A stretch of DNA of 64,000 nucleotides from Saccharomonospora amisosensis (GTDB lineage: Bacteria > Actinomycetota > Actinomycetes > Mycobacteriales > Pseudonocardiaceae): NCBI RefSeq assembly GCF_011761185.1, contig NZ_JAAOYM010000001.1:3348001-3412000 (forward strand). The letters run 5' to 3'. Shown one piece after another: positions 58,197-64,000 of the stretch. Within the stretch, counting starts at the first letter, position 1, and every line of letters begins with the position of its first letter. A program made the position numbers and the translations under genes. The notes below the pieces were generated by a model. It had not been told where the DNA came from. It worked only from the letters and a program-made list of their open reading frames with translations, and searched no databases.

Positions 58197-59211
58197 GGTC
58201 GCGTGCGGCAGCCTCGCCGTCGTCGCCGGTCAGCGCGGCCGAGTTGCAGTTCACCCGGTGTGCCAGCGCCTCCTGCCCGGCCGCGACCCGATCCGGGCTG
58301 CCCTGCCACGCCGCCAGCGCCGGGTCTACCAGCGCCCTGCCGAAGGAGAACGTCAGCGGCCACGGCACGTCGTAGCCCTGCATCGCGGCAAGGTTGTCCG
58401 TCGCCTGCTCGGCAGGCTGCCCGCCGGAGAGGAAGGCGATACCAGCGACCTCCTCCGGGACGGCGCCGCGCAGCGTGTCGACGGTGGCCTTGGCGACTTG
58501 GTCGGGTTTCGCGACCTCACCCGAGGACTTGCCCGGCACCACCATGTTCGGCTTGAGCACGATGCCGTCCAGCTCGACGCCTGCCTCGCGCAGCTCGGCG
58601 AACACCTCGTGCAGCGTCGCCGCGGTCGCCGCGGCACAGGCCGCCATGGAATGGTCACCGTCCATCAGCACCTCTGGCTCGACGATCGGTACCACACCGG
58701 CTTCCTGGCACAGCGCGGCATAGCGGGCCAGCGCGTGCGCGTTCGCCCGGCGTGCCCTGCCGCTTGGTTTGCCGTCGCCGATCACGATCACCGCGCGCCA
58801 CTTGGCGAACCTGGCACCGAGCGCCGCGTAGTCGCTGAGCCGCTCGCGCAGCCCGTCCAGTCCCTCCGTGACCTTCTCCCCCGGCGCCGCCGCGAGCGGT
58901 TTGGCCCCGGTGTCGACCTTGATGCCAGGCAGCAGTCCGGTGTCGGCGAGCGCGACCGGGAACGGCTTGCCGTCCGATGTGGCCTGCCGGAAGGTCTCGT
59001 CGCACAGGATCACGCCGCTGACGCCCTGGTTGAGGGCTGGTGTCGTGACCAGCACCTCCCGGTAGGCGCGGCGGTTCTCCTCGGTCGGCTCGACACCGGC
59101 CTTTTCCAGCCGCGCGGACATCGTCGCGATGCTCTCGTCGGCGGCCAGGATGCCCTTGCCGGGGGCCACCATCTCGGCGGCGGTGGCGGCCAGTTCGGCT
59201 TGCACGATCAC
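58186..59211 (-). CDS. Class I fructose-bisphosphate aldolase
   Basis: 341 residues. It has [49 protein letters not shown], the Schiff-base lysine in [15 protein letters not shown] and [20 protein letters not shown]. Class I (metal-free, eukaryote-like) aldolases are less common in bacteria than class II. It condenses triose phosphates to fructose or sedoheptulose bisphosphate. The stop overlaps cbbY and the start overlaps the glpX stop. Confidence 0.93.
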   Translation of the reverse strand: MIVQAELAATAAEMVAPGKGILAADESIATMSARLEKAGVEPTEENRRAYREVLVTTPALNQGVSGVILCDETFRQATSDGKPFPVALADTGLLPGIKVDTGAKPLAAAPGEKVTEGLDGLRERLSDYAALGARFAKWRAVIVIGDGKPSGRARRANAHALARYAALCQEAGVVPIVEPEVLMDGDHSMAACAAATAATLHEVFAELREAGVELDGIVLKPNMVVPGKSSGEVAKPDQVAKATVDTLRGAVPEEVAGIAFLSGGQPAEQATDNLAAMQGYDVPWPLTFSFGRALVDPALAAWQGSPDRVAAGQEALAHRVNCNSAALTGDDGEAAARDHVA

Positions 59212-60239
59212 GCGCTGATCTTCCTTTCCTCCAGGGAGTGGTGATAGTCGACGACGCTGTAGGTACCGAGGCGGTCGAGCTTGTGCTCGCTGATCACCAA
59301 CCGCACGGTGCCGCTGCGAGCACGCATCACCAGCGACTCGGTAGTCGCGGCCTGCCGTTCGTACCGGACGCCGCGCAGCAACTGGCCATCGGTGACCCCG
59401 GTGGCGACGAAGAAGGCCTCCTCGCCCGCCACCAGGTCGTTCGTGGTCAGCACCCGGTCAATGTCATGCCCGGCGCTCAGCGCGCGCTCGCGTTCCTCCT
59501 CGTCGCGGGGAGCCAACCGGGCCTGGATCACGCCACCGAGGCACTTCAGCGCGCACGCCGCGATGACACCCTCGGGGGTGCCGCCGATTCCGAGCAGCAG
59601 GTCGATGCCGGTGCCCTCGCGCGCGGCCATCACCGCACCGGCCACGTCACCGTCGGAAACCAGTCGGATGCGGGCACCGGTCGCGCGCACGTCGTCGGCC
59701 AGCCTGCTGTGCCGTGGCCGGTCGAGCATGCACACCGTCACATCCTTGGGTTCGCTGCCCTTGGCCTTGGCGACGGCGCGCACGTTGTGTGCAACCGGGG
59801 CCTGGATGTCAACGGCGTCCGCCGCTTCGGGCCCGGTGACGAGCTTGTCCATGTAGAACACCGCGGAGGGGTCGTACATCGTGCCCGCCGGGCTGACCGC
59901 GAGCACGGAAATCGCGTTGCCCATGCCCTTGGCGGTCAGCGTCGTCCCGTCGATGGGATCGACCGCCACGTCCCACGGAGTCCCGTCCGGGGTGCCGATC
60001 CGCTCGCCGTTGTGCAGCATGGGCGCCTCGTCCTTCTCGCCCTCGCCGATCACCACGACACCGCTGATCGGCAGCGTGTCGGTCATCGCGCGCATCGCGT
60101 CGACAGCCGCGCGGTCGGCCCCGGTCTTGTCGCCCCTGCCGACCCACCGGCCCGCGGACATCGCGGCCGCCTCGGTGACTCTGACCAGGTCGAGCGCGAG
60201 ATTGCGATCCGGCGCCTGCCGCGCTGGACTGTCCGTCAC
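59208..60239 (-). CDS. glpX: Class II fructose-1,6-bisphosphatase (GlpX type)
   Basis: 343 residues from GTG 60239 behind AAGGAGGG. Blocks: [73 protein letters not shown] and [20 protein letters not shown]. It hydrolyses fructose (and probably sedoheptulose) bisphosphate in the Calvin cycle. Likely cotranscribed with cbbR upstream and aldolase downstream. Confidence 0.93.
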   Translation of the reverse strand: MTDSPARQAPDRNLALDLVRVTEAAAMSAGRWVGRGDKTGADRAAVDAMRAMTDTLPISGVVVIGEGEKDEAPMLHNGERIGTPDGTPWDVAVDPIDGTTLTAKGMGNAISVLAVSPAGTMYDPSAVFYMDKLVTGPEAADAVDIQAPVAHNVRAVAKAKGSEPKDVTVCMLDRPRHSRLADDVRATGARIRLVSDGDVAGAVMAAREGTGIDLLLGIGGTPEGVIAACALKCLGGVIQARLAPRDEEERERALSAGHDIDRVLTTNDLVAGEEAFFVATGVTDGQLLRGVRYERQAATTESLVMRARSGTVRLVISEHKLDRLGTYSVVDYHHSLEERKISA

Positions 60240-60295
60240 GAGGCCCTCCTTCTGTGGCGATGCCGTACCTGCACCGTAGGAGCGCCACGCGCCGA

Positions 60296-61201
60296 TCAGC
60301 TCCCCCCATGGGTGGAACGTGCGGGGGAGTCGGGGGACCGCCACGCGCCTCCGGCGAGCAGATGCGCCACGAGCAGCTCAACACTGGCCGGGACCCGGCG
60401 GTGGGTCACGACGTGCCAGGGCCTGTGCAGCGGCGTGCCGGGTAGCGGCACGGTCTCCAGGTCGCCGGCGGCGAGCTCGCGCTCCACCGCGTCGCGGGAC
60501 ACCAGCGTGACGCCGAGCCCCGCGACCGCACCGGCCACGACCGCACCGTTGGAGCCCAGCGTCAGCCTCGGCGGGTCCAGTTCAAGCCCATCGAGCAACG
60601 CCTCGCAGGTCGAGCGGGTTCCCGAACCAGCCTCCCGCATCAACCAGGTGGCGGCACCGGCATCGAACGTCGCGGCGACGGGTGGGGCAGCGACTGCGAC
60701 GAGATCGTTGGAGCGCTCGGCGCGGATCACCAAATCGTCGGTGCCGCGCGGTGGCCGCCCGGCGATCACGAGGTCCGTCTCATGCCGATCCAGCAACGCC
60801 CACACGTGCTCGCTGGTGCCCACGTCCAACCGCAGCTCCACGTCCGGGTACCGGGTGCGGAAACCGGCGAGGGCCGCGGGCAGCAGGTGGTCGGCCGCGG
60901 TGGTCACCGCCGCTAGCCGGATACGTCCGTGCGCCGGGTCCAGGTCACCGCGGGCCGCGGACAGCGCCTCGTCGTGCAGCCCGAGCATGGCACGGGCGTA
61001 TCCGGCGAAGGTCTCCCCGGGCGGGGTGAGCCGCAGCCCGCGCCCGTTGCGCTCGAGCAGCGGCACTCCTACCTCGTCACTGAGCGCGCCGATCGCCGCC
61101 GACACCGCGGACTCGGTCAGCACGAGTCGGGCCGCCGCGGCCCGCACCGAGCCGGTGTCGGCCACCGCCACGAAGGCCCGCAGCCTCGCTGTGGTTGTCA
61201 T
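60296..61201 (-). CDS. cbbR: LysR-family regulator, probable CbbR
   Basis: 301 residues. The N-terminal winged helix is [20 protein letters not shown], then [20 protein letters not shown]. The effector domain follows ([40 protein letters not shown]). CbbR proteins activate cbb operons when bound by cycle intermediates. Here the gene is not divergent from cbbL but lies 56 bp upstream of glpX on the same strand, about 25 kb from RuBisCO. Confidence 0.8.
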   Translation of the reverse strand: MTTTARLRAFVAVADTGSVRAAAARLVLTESAVSAAIGALSDEVGVPLLERNGRGLRLTPPGETFAGYARAMLGLHDEALSAARGDLDPAHGRIRLAAVTTAADHLLPAALAGFRTRYPDVELRLDVGTSEHVWALLDRHETDLVIAGRPPRGTDDLVIRAERSNDLVAVAAPPVAATFDAGAATWLMREAGSGTRSTCEALLDGLELDPPRLTLGSNGAVVAGAVAGLGVTLVSRDAVERELAAGDLETVPLPGTPLHRPWHVVTHRRVPASVELLVAHLLAGGAWRSPDSPARSTHGGS

Positions 61202-61264
61202 TCAACCGTCCTACCCGGTCACCGGCCCGTGGTGCCACCGGGCACCGCTGCGCCGGACGGCGCG

Positions 61265-61609
61265 TCAGTGGAACGAGTCGCCGCAGGCGCAGGAACCGGA
61301 TGCGTTCGGGTTGTCGATGGTGAACCCCTGCTTATCGATGGCATCGACGAAATCGATGACCGCGCCAGCCAGGTACGGGGCGCTCATCCGGTCAACCGTG
61401 ACCCGCAGCCCGTGGTAGTCGTGCACCAGGTCCTCCTCGAGGCTCCGGTTGTCGAAAAACAGCTGGTATCGCAAGCCGGCGCAGCCTCCAGGCTGCACCG
61501 CGATGCGCAGCGACAGGTCGCCGCTCCCTTCCTCCCTGGCAAGCAGGGCCTTGGCCTTCCCTGCCGCCGCCTCGGTCACGGTGAGGTCGGTCAGTTGCTG
61601 CTGCGTCAT
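61265..61609 (-). CDS. A-type iron-sulfur cluster carrier (HesB/IscA/ErpA family)
   Basis: 114 residues. The three cluster cysteines are in AVQPGGCAGLRYQ and SGSCACGDSFH, the standard C...CxC pattern. It passes Fe-S clusters to client proteins; the Fe-S-rich complex I nearby is a natural client, though this is inference. The start overlaps the stop of the thioredoxin-like gene. Confidence 0.88.
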   Translation of the reverse strand: MTQQQLTDLTVTEAAAGKAKALLAREEGSGDLSLRIAVQPGGCAGLRYQLFFDNRSLEEDLVHDYHGLRVTVDRMSAPYLAGAVIDFVDAIDKQGFTIDNPNASGSCACGDSFH

Positions 61610-61977
61610 GCCACTCCTTTCCCAGCGACCGCGTGGCTCGACGCGAGCCGACGGCGCGCCGCCTCCATGTCGACGGCTCGCACCTTCGCGATCAACTCCT
61701 CCAATAACGGCTCGGTCGGTACGACCGGGCAGGTGTACAACACGATTCGCTCGCGGACGATCATCAGCGTTGGCAAGGTCGAGATACCGAACGCGCGGCC
61801 GAGTTCGGGTTCCGCCGTGATGTCGACGGTCCCAAACGCCAGGTCGGGATGCCGCCGCGCCGCGCGGAAAAACGCGGCGGTCACCGGCGAACAGGAGTCA
61901 CCGAACTCGATGAAGAGGATGTCCGCACTCGTTCCGAAGGCAGCGAAACCTTCGGTCGTCACTCTCACCGGGACCAT
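61606..61977 (-). CDS. Thioredoxin-fold protein with a single active-site cysteine
   Basis: 123 residues from ATG 61977 behind GGAGG. A thioredoxin fold is indicated by DILFIEFGDSCSPVTAAFFR, LAFGTVDITAEPELGRAFGI and the cis-proline STLPTLMIVRERIV. The usual WCxxC reads DSCSPV: the tryptophan and the second cysteine are missing, so it cannot cycle a normal disulfide. Coupled by ATGA to the A-type Fe-S carrier, it may help cluster assembly or bind metals; this is speculative. Confidence 0.75.
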   Translation of the reverse strand: MVPVRVTTEGFAAFGTSADILFIEFGDSCSPVTAAFFRAARRHPDLAFGTVDITAEPELGRAFGISTLPTLMIVRERIVLYTCPVVPTEPLLEELIAKVRAVDMEAARRRLASSHAVAGKGVA

Positions 61978-62074
61978 GTATACCTCCGTCCCATACGGTG
62001 CCCGGTACGGTACCTGGATCCGTCCGATCGCACACCCCCTCGCGGTCGCGGGCTGCGCGACGTCCCTCGAACTG

Positions 62075-63034
62075 TCACGCGAGGACCTGGTCGCCCTCGC
62101 CCGCGGGCAAGGGCTGATCCGCGCTCCCGCCCGGTCCCACGGTCGGCGCCGGCACAGGTTCGACGAACTCCACGGGCCCGCCGCGCCTGGCGAGCCCGCG
62201 CAGGATCGTGCCGGGGCCCGCGTCCCACAGCTCCTGCACGCCGAGCCGCGCAACGGTCTCCATCACCTCGGTCCAGCGCACCGGCAACACCAGTGCCTTC
62301 GCGAGCAGTTCGCGAAGGTCCGCCGGATCGTCGTGTGGTTCACCGTCGACGGACGAGACGACCGTGGTCCGACCCGGCGCGAACTCGGTCGCCCGCAACG
62401 CTGTCCGCCACCCCGGAAGGGCGCCGACCATGAGCGGAGAGTGGAAGGCACCGTCGATGGGCAGCGTGACCACCCGCGCGGCCGTGGCCTCCGCATGCTT
62501 GATCGCCAGCAGGACCGAGGCCCGATCACCGGAGAGCACGACCTGCCGCCGGGCGTTGACGGCGGCGACTTCCAGGACACCGGCGCTCTCGCCGATCACC
62601 TGCCTGCGCAACAACTCCACCGCGGCCGGTTCGAGCCCGACCACCGCGGCCATCGCACCGGGCCGCTCCAGCTGCACGGCACGGCAGAGCCGCCCACGCG
62701 CCGCGGCGAGCCGAAGCCCGTCCTCCGGGCTGATAACACCGGCGTAGGCCAGCGCGGCCAGTTCGCCGAGACTGTGTCCAGTCACGAGGGGAACTTCGGC
62801 GGCCGGGCCGAGCCTGGCCAAGGCCGCGACGAGCCCCGCGACGTAGATCGCCGGCTGTGCCGCTCGGGTATCGGTGAAGTCGAGGGCAGGCAACGCCCGC
62901 ACCCGCAGCATCTCCAGCAACTCGGCGACCAGCGGCTGCGTACCGTGCCTGCTCAGGCTCGACAGCACGACTTGCGGCCGCATCCCCTGCCCGGCGAACG
63001 CGACGCCGGGCAGCTCGGTTCCGCTGCCAAGCAT
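62075..63034 (-). CDS. Acyl-carrier-protein S-malonyltransferase-like protein (FabD family)
   Basis: 319 residues from ATG 63034. The acyltransferase fold shows GVAFAGQGMRPQVVL, the nucleophile motif VTGHSLGELAALAYAG, the arginine block AARGRLCRAVQLERPGAMAA and the catalytic histidine in PIDGAFHSPLM. It moves malonyl or another acyl group from CoA to an acyl carrier protein. It lies four bases after the FabL-like gene, outside a normal fatty-acid operon, so a secondary-metabolite or special-lipid role is possible. Confidence 0.82.
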   Translation of the reverse strand: MLGSGTELPGVAFAGQGMRPQVVLSSLSRHGTQPLVAELLEMLRVRALPALDFTDTRAAQPAIYVAGLVAALARLGPAAEVPLVTGHSLGELAALAYAGVISPEDGLRLAAARGRLCRAVQLERPGAMAAVVGLEPAAVELLRRQVIGESAGVLEVAAVNARRQVVLSGDRASVLLAIKHAEATAARVVTLPIDGAFHSPLMVGALPGWRTALRATEFAPGRTTVVSSVDGEPHDDPADLRELLAKALVLPVRWTEVMETVARLGVQELWDAGPGTILRGLARRGGPVEFVEPVPAPTVGPGGSADQPLPAGEGDQVLA

Positions 63035-63038
63035 CGCT

Positions 63039-63821
63039 TCAGCCCCCCGGCTCGCCCGCGAACAGCGCGGTGCCCAACGACAGCCCGCCATCGGCGACCA
63101 GAACCTGGCCGGTGACCCAACTGGCAGCCGATGACACCAGGAACAGCACAACCTCGGCGAGCTCACTTTCGGTTCCCAACCTGCCCAGTGGTGTGGCGGC
63201 GCGGATCGCCTTCCTGACACCGGCCGCGGGCGCGAACGAGCGGAGCGCCTCCCCCTCCAGCGGCCCGGCCGACGCCGTGTTGACGCGGATGCCGCGCGGC
63301 CCGTACTCGGCGGCCAGATAGCGCGTCAACGCCTCGACCGCGGCCTTGGTGGTGCCGATCGCGGCATAGTTTCCCGCCGCCAGGCTCGCCCCGAGAGAAG
63401 ACAGGTTCACGATCGCGCCACCATCGGACATCTGGGCCGCGGCCAGCTGTGAACACCACAAGGTCCCGTTGAGATTGGTATCGACCGCGCGCGCCCAGTC
63501 CTTCTCCGCGAGCTGGTCGATCGGGCCGAACGCTCCCGAGGCCGCGTTGTTGACGAGTATGTCCAGCCGCGCGTGCCGCTCGCCGACGGTGTCGAACATG
63601 CGCGAGATCGAGCCGTGCCTGCGAACGCTGCAGCGGATCAGCTCGGCCGAGTGGCCGCGGGCCGTCAGCTCGCGCAACGTCCGCTGCGCGGCCTCCTCCG
63701 CGCGCAGGTAGTTGATCACGACGTGCGCCCCACGGGTGGCGAGCCTGTCCACCACCGCCCTGCCGACCCCGTGCGCGCCTCCGGTCACCAGCGCCACCTT
63801 GCCGGTCAGGTCCCGCACCAT
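63039..63821 (-). CDS. FabL-like enoyl-ACP reductase / SDR
   Basis: 260 residues of the SDR superfamily: TGGAHGVGRAVVDRLATRG, LVNNAASGAFGPIDQLAEKD, NLSSLGASLAAGNYAAIGTT, then KAAVEALTRYLAAEYGPRGI. The pattern SSLG...NY..(I/V)G..KAA and SGG-like ASAGPLEGEAL resemble Bacillus FabL, an NADPH enoyl-ACP reductase, more than FabG. The substrate is unproven. Paired with the FabD-like gene. Confidence 0.78.
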   Translation of the reverse strand: MVRDLTGKVALVTGGAHGVGRAVVDRLATRGAHVVINYLRAEEAAQRTLRELTARGHSAELIRCSVRRHGSISRMFDTVGERHARLDILVNNAASGAFGPIDQLAEKDWARAVDTNLNGTLWCSQLAAAQMSDGGAIVNLSSLGASLAAGNYAAIGTTKAAVEALTRYLAAEYGPRGIRVNTASAGPLEGEALRSFAPAAGVRKAIRAATPLGRLGTESELAEVVLFLVSSAASWVTGQVLVADGGLSLGTALFAGEPGG

Positions 63822-63931
63822 GTGCCTCCGCCGTTGCGACCTGCTTGTCGCGGCAAGCTCGGTTCCCCTATGCTTACTTATATAGTTATATCCGAACTTC
63901 TCTTATTTGTGATGCCTGACAAGGGAGTCAG
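63822..63931. promoter_or_regulatory. Divergent AT-rich promoter region
   Basis: 110 bp between the FabL-like gene and the gene leaving the right edge. It contains CTTATATAGTTATATCC near 63877-63893, an unusually AT-rich near-palindrome for this genome, and a small inverted repeat GCTTG-N6-CAAGC at 63842-63857. It probably holds both promoters. Confidence 0.5.
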
Positions 63932-64000
63932 ATGTCGACGAGCGGTACGCGGGAACTGCCCCTCGAAGAGCTGGGGATCAGGTTCCCGCTCCGAGCGTTT
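63932..64000 (+). CDS. 5' end of an unidentified gene (cut by the window edge)
   Basis: ATG 63932 follows AAGGGAG. The 23 visible residues read STSGTRELPLEELGIRFPLR and continue past the edge. No family can be assigned. Confidence 0.5.
   Translation, partial: MSTSGTRELPLEELGIRFPLRAF

Noticed and set aside
59238-61418. 726-residue open frame on the plus strand
   Set aside because: Antisense across glpX, cbbR and the Fe-S carrier; no domain seen.

Overview
The window reads as high-GC actinobacterial chromosome. Strong third-position G/C bias, four-base stop/start overlaps, a mycothiol-dependent enzyme family and the complex I protein types point to Pseudonocardiales (an Amycolatopsis, Saccharomonospora or Pseudonocardia-like organism). 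This placement is inferred from gene content, not from a marker gene.

Region 1 (1-3.9 kb) has two secreted enzymes: a sorbosone/glucose dehydrogenase-type beta-propeller with a PKD domain, and an S15-like hydrolase. Region 2 (3.9-18.5 kb) runs leftward as one compact methylated-amine module: XRE-cupin regulator, gmaS, mgsA, mgsB, mgsC, an FAD amine oxidase, an Amt transporter with a small membrane protein, a cupin, a dimethylamine monooxygenase (small subunit, reductase, heme subunit), tdm and tmm. Together these can take trimethylamine to TMAO, dimethylamine, methylamine and N-methylglutamate, releasing C1 units and nitrogen.

Region 3 (18.6-33.4 kb) is accessory. It has a thioredoxin-reductase-like protein and a sirtuin, then a scarred island (helicase fragment, 5'-truncated ATP-grasp peptide maturase with its methyltransferase, unknown genes, MFS remnant, dead IS481-type transposase). 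After that come an acyl-CoA synthetase, two TetR regulators with visible operators, an SDR, a mycothiol-dependent enzyme and a drug exporter.

Region 4 (33.4-61.2 kb) is an autotrophy block. Red-type RuBisCO cbbL-cbbS-cbbX runs rightward to a strong terminator at 36.6 kb. Facing it is a leftward run of about 18.9 kb, rpe-tkt-prk-nuoBCDEFGHIJKLMN-nuoA, in which Calvin-cycle genes lead straight into a whole complex I operon and nuoA has moved from first to last place. To the right lie a two-component pair, a CbbY-like phosphatase, class I aldolase, glpX bisphosphatase and a CbbR-like LysR regulator. Methylated amines could supply nitrogen and C1 or CO2, while RuBisCO fixes CO2 and complex I sets the NADH/quinone balance.

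The most unusual structure is at complex I gene junctions. Three tandem 74-bp repeats sit between nuoG and nuoH, and a diverged single copy sits between nuoM and nuoN. Each copy is a complete 23-25-codon mini-ORF whose start overlaps the preceding stop (ATGA), whose 3' end carries a ribosome binding site, and whose stop overlaps the next start. The element therefore inserts between coupled genes without breaking the coupling.

Region 5 (61.2-64 kb) holds an A-type Fe-S protein, a thioredoxin-like protein, an acyl-carrier-protein transacylase-like protein, a FabL-like reductase and the start of a divergent gene.
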